Origin: Gracilariopsis chorda
Taxonomy: Eukaryota; Rhodophyta; Florideophyceae; Gracilariales; Gracilariaceae
Length of the DNA stretch: 64,000 nt
Direction: 5' to 3'
Assembly (NCBI GenBank): GCA_003194525.1
Contig: NBIV01000061.1
Coordinates: forward strand, 248,001-312,000
This document shows, piece after piece, positions 1 through 10,877 of the stretch (positions are counted from its first letter, which is position 1; each line of letters starts with the position of its first letter). A model generated the notes under the pieces. That model did no database searches. It worked only from the letters and a program-made list of their open reading frames with translations, and was not told the DNA's origin. The position numbers and the translations under genes were made by a program.

Positions 1-20
1 GTTACCACGAAACAAAACAG

Positions 21-799
21 ATGAGAATGGTTGAAGAACGGGAGCTGCAGGCTGGAACCCATACTGGAACAGATGAACGTGGCCCTCCCGGTAAACTCTT
101 CCTTCCCGGTAATCACAAAAACTCTCCGGCGTACTGGACACAAGAACGACTGGATGTGCAAGCAATGGTACCTCGACTGGGCTCCCCGACGCTTTTCGTC
201 ACATTCACAATGAACGTATGGCGGGAAGAGATGAAAAGGCTTAGTATGGAAAACGAAAATACCGGAGCATTTTCTCCACAGGGAGACAGATGCCGTCTTC
301 TTGATAGGCCAGATCTTATTGCAAGAGTGCACAACCAGTATGCAATTCAATCATGAAGGATCTACAGAATAATTCATAAGAGCTCTTTGGCTTGAAATGC
401 ATTGGGATTGACGCCAAACTTGAGTTCCAGGAGAGAAAGACTTCACATCATCACATTCTTCTTTGGTTGGAAGGGGTCATAATTGAAGATCCTGAGATCA
501 TTGACACTTTGATCAAAGCCGAACTGCCTCGAAGTGACTCGAATGAGGACCAGGAACTCCGAAAAATGGTGAAGAAATTCGATATGTACAGACACTCTCC
601 ATATTGCCGTGGTCGTACCTCTGACGGGAGGTGCAGATTTGGGTATTATCGACAAGAGATTGTGGCTGAAACAACGATCATTGAGTACAAAAATCGAGTG
701 ACCTACCGAAGAAGAAGGACAGAAGATTTGAAAGTGGTTCCGTACAATCCAGATCTCACAATGAAGTACAAGGTTCACATCAATGTTGAAAGAACCTAA
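21..799 (+). pseudogene. Helitron Rep nuclease region (HUH endonuclease), degraded
   Basis: The translation at 60-230 (LFLPGNHKNSPAYWTQERLDVQAMV, then GSPTLFVTFTMN) matches the Helitron Rep block usually written GSPRYM...FGxPdLFiTFT. At 420-470, FQERKTSHHHILLWLE is the HUH metal-binding motif (usually FQKRGLPHAHILLWL). MKYKVHINVE near 760-790 is the Rep block before the catalytic tyrosines. The reading frame changes once, near 345-355. From there one frame is kept to 3316 but carries in-frame stops at 377-379 and 797-799. Downstream, LMKYAFK near 821-841 corresponds to the YLxKYxxK two-tyrosine motif, and a stop at 818-820 sits where the first tyrosine is expected. Rep would nick and rejoin DNA during rolling-circle transposition; this copy cannot make it under the standard code. 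Confidence 0.85.
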
Positions 800-1747
800 G
801 GTGGCAGCGCCGTAGCATAATTGATGAAGTATGCTTTCAAGAGTGCCAAAGAACAGGATTTGGTTGTATCAAGTCGAACAGAAAGGCAATAAATTGCACA
901 GAGCGACATGCCTCGAAATGAGAGCAGGGCGTACATGAGAGCGAGAGTGGTGGGCGCGGTTGAAGCTGCATGGAACCTCTTTGAGTTCAGGCATGTTTGC
1001 ATCAATCCAACTGTACAGGCACTTGACATACATCTCCGTGGAGAGCGACAGGTTTTGATTTGAAACGTAAGACTGCCTAGACGTCTGAATTCTTCCCTGC
1101 TGGAAAGATATTTCAGAAAACCCTCCCGGTACATGCACTTGGACTACATGACAAACTACGAGACTGTACGTGTATACGATAAGCTACCCCGCTCTGTACC
1201 AGAGTCTGACTCCACTCGGGATGGAGGAAGTCCACTAATTTACGTATTGCAGCGATCCGAAAATGATCGAACTGTGACTCGATTTAGATTTGCTTCTCCC
1301 GCAAATCCCGAACTATTCGCTCTTCGAATATTGCTCATGAACTCTGCATTCAGCTCTTTTGATCATCCGAAACGTGTTGGGAGCGAATACTACTCAACTT
1401 ATAGAGAAGCAGCAGTAGCCCGTGGACTATATATCCATGGTGACGAGTACGAAACGGCTTTTGATGAGGCAGTAAGATACCATGCTACTCCTGCTGAGCT
1501 GCGTTATTTGTTCGTCACTTCCTTTCAATAAGGGATAAATCCTAAAACTGTGATTGAAAAGCACGAACGAGCTCTAACTGCAGATATAACCGAGGGAAAC
1601 AGAGCAAAAAGAAGAGAAGAACTACTTCGAAGAATCATTGAGATTTCGGACAGACATGGCGGTCGGCTTATTACAAATGATCCGTTCTTTCATCATACTG
1701 TATCACAACTTCATCTCAGAGAGAGTGAACTGCAATTAGCAGAGTAA
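800..1747 (+). pseudogene. Helitron Rep-to-helicase linker, degraded
   Basis: This continues the Rep frame. The piece 908-1063 reads MRARVVGAVEAAWNLFEF and then a VQALDIHLRGERQV segment, matching the Helitron block SEAxWRxxxF...H.P.V..L.vHLP..Q.V. The piece 1133-1531 holds FRFASPANPELFALRILLMNS, TYREAAVARGLYIHGDEYETAFDEA and TPAELRYLFVTSF, the conserved block just before the helicase (RLYFxsPxxGERFYLRLLL...TFKEAAxALGLL...LRxLF). In-frame stops lie at 818-820, 890-892, 1061-1063, 1529-1531 and 1745-1747. No frameshift is seen in this stretch. Confidence 0.8.
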
Positions 1748-3316
1748 CAAGCTGCGGTACGTCGCAGCTCTTCTTCGAGGTCCAGCCGAAGGTTAAAAGA
1801 GAGATATGATGATCTGAAAGAAGGCCAGAAGCAAGTTTTTGTCAAAATAATGAAAGAAATACAATATCGATATAGAATGGGAGAGTCTGAAAGACGCAAC
1901 ACACACGGAAGCGTTTTCTTCTTACAAGGACGAGCGGGGACAGGGAAGACCTATCTTCTATCTTTGCTGAGAGATATTGTTGAGCACGAAGGCTTACTGG
2001 TGCAGATGACAGCCACAACAGGTATGGCTGCTGCCCTATATGAAGGCGGAAGAACTTTGCATAGTTTGCTTGGATTGGGAGTTGATGACAACAAAGATTC
2101 GCACAGTAGAGAGCGTCAGACACTTTCCAAGTACGGACCACGATCACAGAGAGCAGAACTACTACGGAAGACTATTTTGCTGTTAATTGATGAAGCTTTA
2201 ATGTGCCCGAAAATGCTCTTCGAGATTGTGAACACCGTACTGAAGGACTTAAGAAACTCTACAAAAGACGTTGCAGGCATGGTCGTAGTTATGGCAGGCG
2301 AATATATGCAACTGCCTCCAGTCGTTCCAAGAACAAGAACAGTATCCGAAAGGGATGGAACAATTCGTGTTATTCCAGTGAGTTTCCTACGGGAGCTTCG
2401 ATGGTACTCTTGCAAGCTTTGGGACAGATAAGTCAAAGTTCTCCGCCTTACAGAACAGGTTTGTCAACAAGATGATCCAGTTTTTGCAAAAGGTTTGCTC
2501 AGTCTTGGTCGTGGGACGTTTCCAGCATCAGCAAGGCTTCCGCTCATTTCTACGTCAGATGTACAAGAAGCATACAAGTTGCTTTGGAAATGGGTTACAT
2601 CACAGAAGAAAGAAGATGCCAAGCTCAACCGATTGATTGTTGCGCTAACAAACCAATAAGTGGAGGAACATAACCAGAACGCATTGGAGTATTTCCCAGG
2701 AAGGATGTTTGACTTGAAGTCTGAAACGACGATCGTTCCCAACCGAGGGCCAACCGGTGAAGACTTTCACACAAATAGTATCATTGGACCTGAACTGACG
2801 TAAAATTACGCTCCAACTGGAGTCCCGCACCACCATTTGAAACTGAAGTTGGCTGTTCCTGTTATAGTGATGCGAAATGTACTTCATCCGCACTTGCTGA
2901 ATGGAAAGATGTCTATCGTTATCAGCATTTCTCGCAGAGTGATTCGACTTTCGGGCATTGATGAACATGGGGAATTTCAGCAAAGCTTTTTACTGCACTG
3001 CATTGACTTTGTTTCCGAGTTTGCAGATTTGAAAATCAAACGTCAACAGTTTCCCATCAGATTGGCATCTGCAGCAACTGTGCATAAAGCGCAAGGACAT
3101 ACGCTGAAGGAAATGATCATTGACTTTCGAACAAACTTTTTTTCGCCGGGTCAGGTCTATCTTGGACTTTCGCCTGTCAGAACATCTGATGATGTGTTAC
3201 TGCTGCCTGGTAAAGACGGGACGCCTCGAAATGCGCAGTATTTCCATCTAATGCCAGTGAGCATAAAACATCCTGTTCTACAAGAAGCTGTAGACTTTTT
3301 AGAGGCCCGTTATTAG
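1748..3316 (+). pseudogene. Helitron Pif1-type helicase domain, degraded
   Basis: Superfamily 1B (Pif1-like) helicase motifs occur in order: GRAGTGKTYLL (Walker A, about 1930-1960), TATTGMAAALYEGG (motif Ia), LLLIDEALM (motif II), VVVMAGEYMQLPPVV (motif III, about 2285-2320), LTEQVCQQDDPVFAKGLL near 2450, LTNQ then VEEHNQNALEYFPGR near 2650-2700, KLKLAVPVIVMRNV (about 2838), and RRQ-like QQFPIRLASAATVHKAQGHTL with VYLGLSPVR (motifs V-VI, about 3045-3180). It would unwind DNA ahead of Rep. All motifs are in one frame, broken only by TAA at 2429-2431, 2657-2659 and 2801-2803; it ends with TAG at 3314-3316. Confidence 0.9.
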
Positions 3317-3381
3317 TTTGACATAGTTTAGTGTATGCGTAAACCAAATTTTGTGCAGATATCTTATGCGAACGTTTGGCC

Positions 3382-3398
3382 GCGGCGCGAAGCGCCGC
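3382..3398 (+). repeat. Helitron 3'-terminal hairpin
   Basis: A perfect palindrome with a 3-nt loop: gcggcgc-gaa-gcgccgc. It lies 66 bp after the helicase stop and about 25 bp before the LTR junction. A second short hairpin, ggc-tgaa-gcc, follows at about 3403-3412. A GC-rich hairpin just inside the 3' end is a Helitron hallmark thought to act as the transposition terminator. Confidence 0.75.
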
Positions 3399-3424
3399 CT
3401 GCGGCTGAAGCCCGCTTTTCCGTG

Positions 3425-4026
3425 TAACACAATAAGGGTTGCACACACTGAGTACAGATAAGGACAATCATGCATAACATCATAACAACAGATTACAACA
3501 ACGCACACCAAGTGAAACAAGCAGCCAACAATGCGCAAGAAGTGAACCAGACATGCCAACAATGTGCCAGCATGTGACAGCACTGTGTAAACCCTTATTT
3601 GCATCATCATGACTATGAAAAAGCATAAATTCACATGCCACCGCATCCATGTACATACACTAGGTGTGTTGCGTGCATGGAACGTGCTTACTTGCACAAC
3701 TGCACCTATGCAACACCTGCATGTACCTGTAAACCAGATGTAGCCACACATATTCCTAAGTACCATGCCCATTCACCTTATGCCAAGTAGCCAGTTCCGT
3801 GCCCGTGACTCATAGGATGCAAAACACTTGTAACCAATGCATTGCGTAGGAGTATATGCAGTAGCCAATCATATGCCCGTCTCACGTTGGGTTGAGAACA
3901 CACGCATATGCGCTTTTGCACAGCAGCTCTCAAAAACAGCCCTCCGTTATATGAAACTTTGTTTCCAAGTGCTGCATCATGATATCCCAGGACAAAAAGG
4001 CACTCGACCATGTGCTAACATCAACA
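3425..4026 (-). repeat. LTR-A, 3' LTR of E1, interrupted by the Helitron
   Basis: This matches other LTR-A copies over their first 600 bp. Its 5' end (minus) is TGTTGATGTTAGCACATGG, at 4026. About 200 bp of the 3' end is missing at the Helitron junction and should lie left of the window if the Helitron is a simple insertion. Confidence 0.85.
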
Positions 4027-6435
4027 GATGGCATCCATATCATCCTCAGAACTATAAGTATAATATGATGTACTCTCGTCATCCATATAGTTGCTAAGAT
4101 ATGGTGCACCAGGGAACCTAGACTCATCAAAGGCGACATGACGTGACCTTACTACTCGAGTAATATCATCGTCATCACTACGCAGGACCTCGTAAACACC
4201 ATGCCCAAGAGTCTGCAAGTACACTCCCTCAAGTGCACGAGACCCGAACTTGGTGCCCGGAATCATATTTAATATGTATGCGGCACATCCGAATACTCTG
4301 ACATACGTCAAAGAAGGCCTAGGTTCAGTCAGTAGGACATACAGAGTCAAGCCAGTCGTGGAGTGCATCACTCTATTGCGAACATAAATCACATGCTATA
4401 GTGCGTACGACCACAAACATTCTCGAAGATTTGCTTGAATGAGCAAAGCTGGGGCAGCTTCTACCATAGTGCGATTGATGCGCTCTGCAATAGCATTATG
4501 TTCTGGGGTATACGGTGGAGAAAACGATACCTCCTGGACACCATTCTTGGGATTTTTCTGCAAGGCGATGTACTTTTCTGCGTTGTCAGAGTGCAGTTTT
4601 CGAAAAAGCACATGCTCTCCTATAATCTGTTTGAGCTTCTGCCTCACACCCAGGAACACTTCACTGATCTCACACCTTTGCATCTTGAACCCAAGTACTG
4701 CGTATCGCGAGTGATCATCCACAAAACCAGACGCATAACGGAATCGGTCTGGGAATGATGGCACTAACGGACCCATAATGTGTGAGTGCACAATGTCCCC
4801 AACGTGCTTAGCTCGTTTAAACTTGCCCAGAAATGGCAGCTTATGTGCCTTGCCAAGGCGACATGGCGGACATACCTCCTCCATGCACTTGATCTTTGGG
4901 ACTCCGTCGACATGGTCGTGAACCTGTTATAGGTCATGCTCAATCATATGTGCCAGTCGGCGATGCCACAATAAACTCGTGCGGTCGTCCGTTGCAGAAA
5001 GCATTGTGGATCTGTCCGTATGGGCAATTGGGTTGGGCAAGGTATATAAACCGGAGCGATGATGACGAGACCCATGTCCAACCTCAAACCCATCTTCATG
5101 TTGTAGGCGTACCTCCCTATCACAGAACAGTGATTGGATACCCTTGTCAGCTAAACAACCCACAGACACTAAGTTATATCCAAGATTCGGAACAAACAGT
5201 GCTTCAGACAACCTGACGTTCACATCAAAGAAGGGTAGTATGACATCTCCTTGTTGGGTGGCAGTGACAGTGGTGTTGTCAGCTAGTTCAATTGTCTTAT
5301 CTGGTATGTCAATTAGTGTGTTTGGAACAAAATCAGATACAGAAAAGAAGAAATGAGACGTAGCACCACTGTCTGCAAATGTGTCGATGCAATCAATAAC
5401 CGGCGATACCACTGATGACTTCTCACTTGCAACTCCAGCAATCTCAACCTTGGACGCCTTACGTGATGACATTCCGGGTCGCTTGGGCTTTTCGACTGAG
5501 TTGAGCTTCAGCTGATCCAAGATCGCTTGTGGCAAGTGGTTGTCAGAGTTATCTGGATTCATGTGACAGCGGTCTTGAGTGTGTCCATCTCGCTCACAGA
5601 AGGTGCAATGGTACCCGTTTTTGCTTCCAGCAGCATATGCAAGACCAGTGGGGTCATTAACTGTTGTTGAATCTGATGCATTACCATCATTTTTGTTACC
5701 ATTTGATGATTTGCTGTGTCCACTTATACGGGCACCACCCCTGTTCCTGTTCTTCTTGCGACTGCGATCTCTACCAGAACTGACTGAACCCATTTGGCGG
5801 GCATTGTATTCATCAATCAGTGTTGTAGCCACGTAGTCCCATGTGAGTTCTGAAATCTCCTTGGTCCTAAGTGCTGCTGCAGTTTACTCCAATGAGCAGC
5901 TGGGGTCAATAGATGCCAGAAACATGGGTGCCTTGTGAGATTCTGGTATAGCGGCATCCTTGCCCATGCGGTCCAGCTGCGAGAAAAGAGAGGCAAACTG
6001 GTCCACATACTCGGACATGTTTTGGCCGTCATACGACATTCTGAACAGCTGCGTTTGCACTGCTATACGACACACTGTCCTGTTTGATGCATATCGCGCA
6101 TCAAGTAGCTGAAGCATGCGACCGGGGTCATCATCCACATCCATAACTTCACGCAGTGGGGCATCGCCATGTGCACAAATGATGATTGCACATGCCTTTT
6201 CGCGCTTTGCAACTATACAGGAGGGGGTCTGGGTAGCACTAGAACCAGACGCTTGTGTCATTATAGCACTGGATGACTCTTACGAACTTGACATGACAAT
6301 ATTCCAGACACCTTTAATTCGACAAGCGGCACGTAGACGGTGTCACCAAAGGGTGAAATCTTCGCCCCGCTTACCGTGGAAGGGCGGGATCTTCACACCA
6401 GAAGTGGATTCTGACTCAACTTCGGAGTCTGACAT
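4027..6435 (-). pseudogene. E1 gag, protease and integrase region (copia lineage 1), fossil
   Basis: Gag begins near 6435 (MSDSEVESESTSGVK type) with the KRGEDF/Y...WRHRLRAACRIKGVWN block that defines lineage 1. A CCHC zinc knuckle, CTFCERDGHTQDRC, lies near 5545-5610. The aspartic protease site DSGATSHFF is near 5350-5390, and the pre-integrase LWHRRLAHM near 4940-4990. Integrase-core stretches (FRYASGFVDDHSRYAVLGF, LHSDNAEKYIALQ, HNAIAERINRTM) run about 4830-4450, followed by YVLLTEPRPSLTYVRVFGCAAYI. Gag would form particles, and integrase would insert cDNA. The region has several breaks and no RT follows. Confidence 0.85.
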
Positions 6436-7077
6436 GGTTCCAGAAGGACTTCAATAACCAAAATAGGAACAAATAATGCACGGAAATGAAGCAGAGTGAG
6501 GGACTCGATGCTAAGAATCACTATCAGAATAGACCAAAGAGCTGTTCGAGAGGTGCAGCTTTGGACTGATAGCGGATGTCACACTATGAAGGTGATACTG
6601 GAGTGGGGTATTCTCAACACTCAACAGCAAAGGCGCCAGCGGAGACCGTGTAACCAAGTCTCAACGCTCGTCCAGACGCGTCTGGTGCGCGACTCACAGG
6701 TGGAGTTCGGGTACTGGACGCCCGGAGTATACTCACAAGTGGCTCTGAAGCGCACTCGGAAAAGAGAATAAAAGATGAAACTTCGTAAAAGCGGGCGCAC
6801 TGACAGGAGAAACTACCTCTGCTACCCTAAGGGTTGAACCCCTGGACCCTGGATGCTCTCTCCAGGTGCGAGGTGCGATTTTCTTCGACCTGCCCTACTC
6901 TGCACACTTCATCAGTAGGGTGCTCAATCCGTACGAAACTTCCCAGGGAGGTTACTAACAAGCGCGATATGCTTTCAACAGTTGACACCTGCTGGTCTCT
7001 TGCAGGATATCAGCTTGATCTTACGCGGGCACGCAAAAATAAAGAAGTTGAAACGGAGCGACGTCAGCAAGTATCGA
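6436..7077 (-). other. E1 5' leader with conserved RNA module (6791-7010)
   Basis: Non-coding stretch between PBS and gag. The module at 6791-7010 (minus) has the blocks shared by every copia leader here: tgcaagagacc, gtgaaagca-type, cctccctggga, gtacggattg, two adjacent small hairpins, and gtcagtgcgcccgc at its 3' edge. Downstream of it is the A/B-type segment gagtatactccgggcg. Confidence 0.75.
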
Positions 7078-7095
7078 CGCTCTGGGCACATAACC
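7078..7095 (-). promoter_or_regulatory. primer-binding site of E1 (half tRNA-iMet type)
   Basis: On the minus strand it reads GGTTATGTGCCCAGAGCG, directly after the LTR. It is complementary, with one mismatch, to the anticodon arm of initiator tRNA-Met (CTGGGCCCATAACC). Confidence 0.75.
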
Positions 7096-7910
7096 TGTTG
7101 AAATGAAATGATGTTGGGCTTTGACGGAAATGAAATGGAAAGAAAGAAAGAAAATAAAGAGTGAAGGTTGCCAGGCTTCGGGGCAAGTTTACTTGGTACT
7201 GCAACTTCAGAGTCTTATATAGCACCTCTACTTCGCACTACCACTACAAGAAAACCCTACAAAACTAAGTGGGGACACCCAATACTACCAATCATAATCA
7301 AAAATAACACAATAAGGGTTGCATTCACTGATTAGAGCTTAGTACAACCATGCATAACAACATAACAACACATTACAACAACGCACACCAAGTAAACCAA
7401 GCGCAGCCGAACAATGCGCAACAAGTGAACCACACATGACAACAATGTGCCAGCATGTGACAGCACTGTGTAAACACTTACTTGCATCATCATTACTATG
7501 AAAAAGCATAAATTCACATGCCACCGCATCCATTTACATACTATAGGTGTGTTGCGTGCATGGCACGTGCTTACTTGCACAACCGCAATTATGCAACACC
7601 TGCATGTACATATAAACCAGATGTAGCCACACATATTCCTAAGCACCATGCCCATCCACCTTATGCCAAATGTCTGGTTCCATGCCCATCACCCATAGGA
7701 CGCACAACAATTGTAACCAATGCATTGTATATTAGTATATGCAGTAGCCAATCATATGCCCGTTTCACGTTGGGTTTGAGAACACACGCATATGCGCTTC
7801 TGCAAAGCAGTTCTCAAGAACAGCCCTCCGTTATATGAAACTTTGTTTCCAAGTATTGCACCATGATGTCCCAGGACTACCAGGCACTCGACCATGTGCT
7901 AACATCAACA
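7096..7910 (-). repeat. LTR-A shared by E1 (5' LTR) and E2 (3' LTR)
   Basis: The 815-bp LTR begins TGTTGATGTT at 7910 and ends ...TTTCAACA at 7096 on the minus strand. On its upstream side (7911-7925) is the polypurine tract and pol end of E2 (GAGGAGGAG type). On its downstream side is the PBS of E1. One LTR serving two elements is the expected product of LTR-LTR recombination. Confidence 0.85.
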
Positions 7911-9255
7911 CTCCTCCTCGAGTTCCTGGGAAGCACCATGCTGCAGATTCTGCAAGTACACTACCTCAAGTGCACGAGACTCGATCTTTGTGTCTGGGTT
8001 CATTCTCAATATATATATGCTGTGCATCCAAACGCTTTAGCATACTTCCACGACGGCTTACCACCACCCACCAAAAGGTATAGATTCAGACCTGTGGTAG
8101 AGTGGAGAGATCTATTGCATATACAAATATCATATTTCAATGCATACGGCCATAGGCATTCTTGCCAGTGTGCCTGAATCAGCAAAGCTCGAGCAGCTTC
8201 TTCCATTGTGCGATTGATGCGCTCGGCAATGGCATTAAGGGCTGGGGTGTAGGGAGGTGAGAATATCATTCCCTGCAGACCCTTCGTGGTTGTTTCTTGG
8301 AGAGCAATGTACTCTTCGGCATTGTTTGCATGCAAATTCTGAATATGCACATGCGCCCCTCCAACATTCTGATGTAAAACGTGCGCTCCTCCAACCTGCG
8401 GGAGATTTTGCCCAACATCAGGAAACACTGCACTAACACCATAGCTATGCGAAACGAAGTCGTTATGCTCAATTGGATATGGCAGAGTGTACAAACGAGA
8501 GCACAGGTCACGTTGCCAACATCCAATCTCTAACCCTTCTTCGTGTATAACACAAACCTCATTCGCACAGAAAAAAGACTGAATGCCTTTATCGGCCATA
8601 CGACCTACAGAAACCAAGTTGTATCCAAGATCCGGGACTAGAAGTTCATCTGTCAACCTGAGGTTAGCCTCCGAAAAAGGGAGTATTACATCCCCTTTTT
8701 GTGTAGCAGAGACAGTAGTGTTGTCAGCGACCTTAATCGTCCTTTGCTGTATGTCAACCAATGTGTTCGGGACGAACGCAGAAGCACAAGTGAAGAAATG
8801 GGGTGTGCCACCACTGTCTGCGTAGGTTTCTATGGAAGTAAACGCATGGGGCACCACTGCAGACTTTTCAGCAGACATCACAGCGATCTCAATCTTAGAA
8901 TCCTTTCGTGATGACCTTCCGGAGTGCTTGAGTTTGTGACTGGAACTAGTTTTCAGTTTCTCCAAGATAGCTTTGGGCAAGGGATTGTCTGGATCGTAAG
9001 GATTCATGTGACATCGGTACTGCGTGTGACCATCTCTGTCACAGAAGCTGCAATGATAACTATTTTTGCGTGCAATAGCATAAGCGCGCCCGTTGTCGTC
9101 ATCGTATGAGTTGGGATCTGATGTACTTGCATCAATGTCGTAAACATTTGACGATGTGGCGTGTCCACTGGAACGGCTACTGCCCTTACTTCTGCTCTTC
9201 ATGCGTTTGCGACAATGAGGAGAACCGGCTGAATCAGTTTGGCGAGCATTGTATT
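7911..9255 (-). mobile_element. copia E2 fragment (lineage 1), broken
   Basis: Internal fragment upstream of the shared LTR on the minus strand. It is cut on the right by the 5' LTR of E3 (junction 9255/9256, probable target site GTATT at 9251-9255). Much of pol is missing; only its last bases and the polypurine tract remain beside the LTR. Confidence 0.8.
8006..9202 (-). pseudogene. E2 gag end, protease and integrase remnants
   Basis: A continuous but internally shortened reading region of 398 codons. It contains CCHC knuckle CSFCDRDGHTQYRC, a protease-like YADSGGTPHFF, a LADNTTV-like AT-QKGDVILPF segment, then integrase parts LHANNAEEYIALQ and LNAIAERINRTMEEAARALL. Relative to E5 and E12 a large part of the integrase core is absent. 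It is a fossil and not expected to be active. Confidence 0.8.
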
Positions 9256-10859
9256 TGTTGATGTTAGATCATGGTCGAGTGCCTGGTAGTCCTGGAACAT
9301 CATTGTGCAGCATTTGGAAACAAAGTTTCGTATAACGGAGGTCTGTTTTTGAGAGCTGCTTTGGAAAAGTGCATATGCGTTTGTTCTCAAACCCAAAGTG
9401 AAACGGGCATATTGTAGTGCAATACCCCGAGATGGGAGCAGACACACAAGGGTGTTCGACGTCCTCCTCTGTGAGGGTAGCGCAGCGGCAAAACCCCCTG
9501 TGGTGAGCACACGAAGCCGGGTGTAAGACCGGGACTCACCGTCACGACTAGCGTACAGGTGTACAAACCAAGACAGACCACGAAGTGGGAAAGCGGAAAA
9601 TGCAGCGACACACGAGTGCTGGGCGACGCGCAAGAGCGGTGCGGTGTCCACACGAGTGGGGCGATGGTAGCGGAGGAACGGTAATCACCAGTAGTCGCAG
9701 AAACAACGACACCTGTATACGGGACAAAAGAACAATAACCGCTGTAAAAGCGTGCACAGAAACAAACACAGTGGTGGTAAGAATGGGCTGAAGCTCCACG
9801 AGGTGGGTAACGAGGCCTTCACAGGATGGCGTCTCTCCAGATGGAGGTGGACACTCACCAGGGAACCTGAGTTAGAGCCAGACACTCGCTTGTTGCGTTT
9901 ACTTTGACCCGGGCGGCCGGAGCTCACACACATAAGTAGTGGTGGCCCGCGCCCTGACAGTACAGTAGTAATTAACTAATAATATCCCTAAGGGGGTGCG
10001 AAACTCTACACACGTGTGGCACAAGCCAGCAATGCTGTGCACTACACTTGTCAACCAAATTGGGGCCCTTCAAACGGAAACAACATACCGGTGTAACACT
10101 CATACTCCATGGTAGGGAGGTTAGCATCGCCAACGCGGAATATGACTGCACCACGTGCTGATACCGCTATTAGCGTTGCACTTCACATATGATTGGCTAC
10201 TGCATATACTCATATGCAATGCATTGGCTACAAGTATTGTGCATCCTATGGGTGATGGGCATGGAACCGGGCTTTTGGCATAAGGTGAATGGGCATGGTA
10301 CTTAAGAATATGTGTGCCTAAATCTGGTTTACAGGTACATGCAAGTGTTGCATAGGTGCAGTTGTGCACGTAAGCACGTGCCATGCACGCAACACACCTA
10401 GGGTATGTACATATATGCGGTGGCATGTGAATTTGTGCTTTTTCATAGTGATGATGATGCAAGTAAGTGTTTACACAGTGCTGTCACATGCTGGCAAATT
10501 GTTGGCATGTGTGGTTTACTTGTTGTGCATTGTTCGGCTGCTTGGTTCACTGGATGTGCGTTGTTGTAATGTGTTATTATGTTGTTATGAACGGTTGTAC
10601 TTAGCTGTAATCAATGTGTGCAACCCTCATTGTGTTATGTTTGATTATGATTGGTAGTATTGGGTGTCCCCGCTTAGTGGTGTAGGGTCTTCTTGTAGTG
10701 GTAGTGCAAATTAGAGGTGCTATATAAGACTCTGAAGACGCAGTACCAAGTAAACTCGCCCCCAAGCCTGGCAACCTTCAATCTTTATTTTCTTTCTTTC
10801 TTTCCTTTTCATTTCCGCCGAAGCTCAAGTTCATCTATCAACATCATTTCATATCAACA
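9256..10859 (+). repeat. LTR-A, 5' LTR of E3, split by solo LTR-X
   Basis: The two parts, 9256-9412 and 10186-10859, add up to about 826 bp, the usual LTR-A size. Ends are TGTTGATGTT and ATATCAACA. A TATA-like tatataag precedes the probable transcription start near 10720-10735. Confidence 0.88.
9413..10185. repeat. solo LTR-X (unrelated family) inside LTR-A
   Basis: A 773-bp insert with ends TGTAGTGCAA ... TTGCACTTCA (TG...CA, imperfect inverted termini) and a perfect 5-bp target duplication CATAT at 9408-9412 and 10186-10190. It has no coding sequence and no resemblance to LTR-A, B, C or D. The termini and TSD fit a solo LTR of another LTR-retrotransposon family; strand is unknown. Confidence 0.75.
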
Positions 10860-10877
10860 GTTTATGGGCCCAGAGCG
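10860..10877 (+). promoter_or_regulatory. primer-binding site of E3
   Basis: GTTTATGGGCCCAGAGCG follows the LTR directly and matches the tRNA-iMet anticodon arm complement with one mismatch. Confidence 0.75.

Larger units (their letters stand above)
1..3424 (+). mobile_element. Helitron (rolling-circle DNA transposon), 3' part
   Basis: One long degraded Rep-helicase reading region of the Helitron type runs left to right, followed by a GC-rich hairpin at 3382-3398. The 5' terminus lies left of the window. The right edge is set at 3424 because the sequence from 3425 (taacacaataagggttgc) is LTR-A on the minus strand, which in other copies reads continuously as cataacacaat. The first flanking base is T, as expected for Helitrons, which insert in front of a T. 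The usual CTRR terminus is not obvious; a CTGA lies at 3405-3408. So the exact 3' end is uncertain between about 3408 and 3424. Confidence 0.8.
3425..7910 (-). mobile_element. copia E1 (lineage 1, LTR-A), internally incomplete and broken
   Basis: On the minus strand the order is LTR-A (7096-7910), PBS, leader, gag, protease and integrase regions to 4027, then the 5' end of a second LTR-A at 4026. The RT-RNase H part is absent. The left LTR is cut by the Helitron at 3424/3425. The element is an old fossil with several breaks. Its right LTR is also the 3' LTR of E2. Confidence 0.8.

Noticed and set aside
1-3316. Nonstandard genetic code for the whole genome
   Set aside because: Long open frames in E7, E8 and E12 read normally with the standard code and use CAA/CAG for Gln. 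Only the Helitron stop pattern is odd, and it is kept as a finding.
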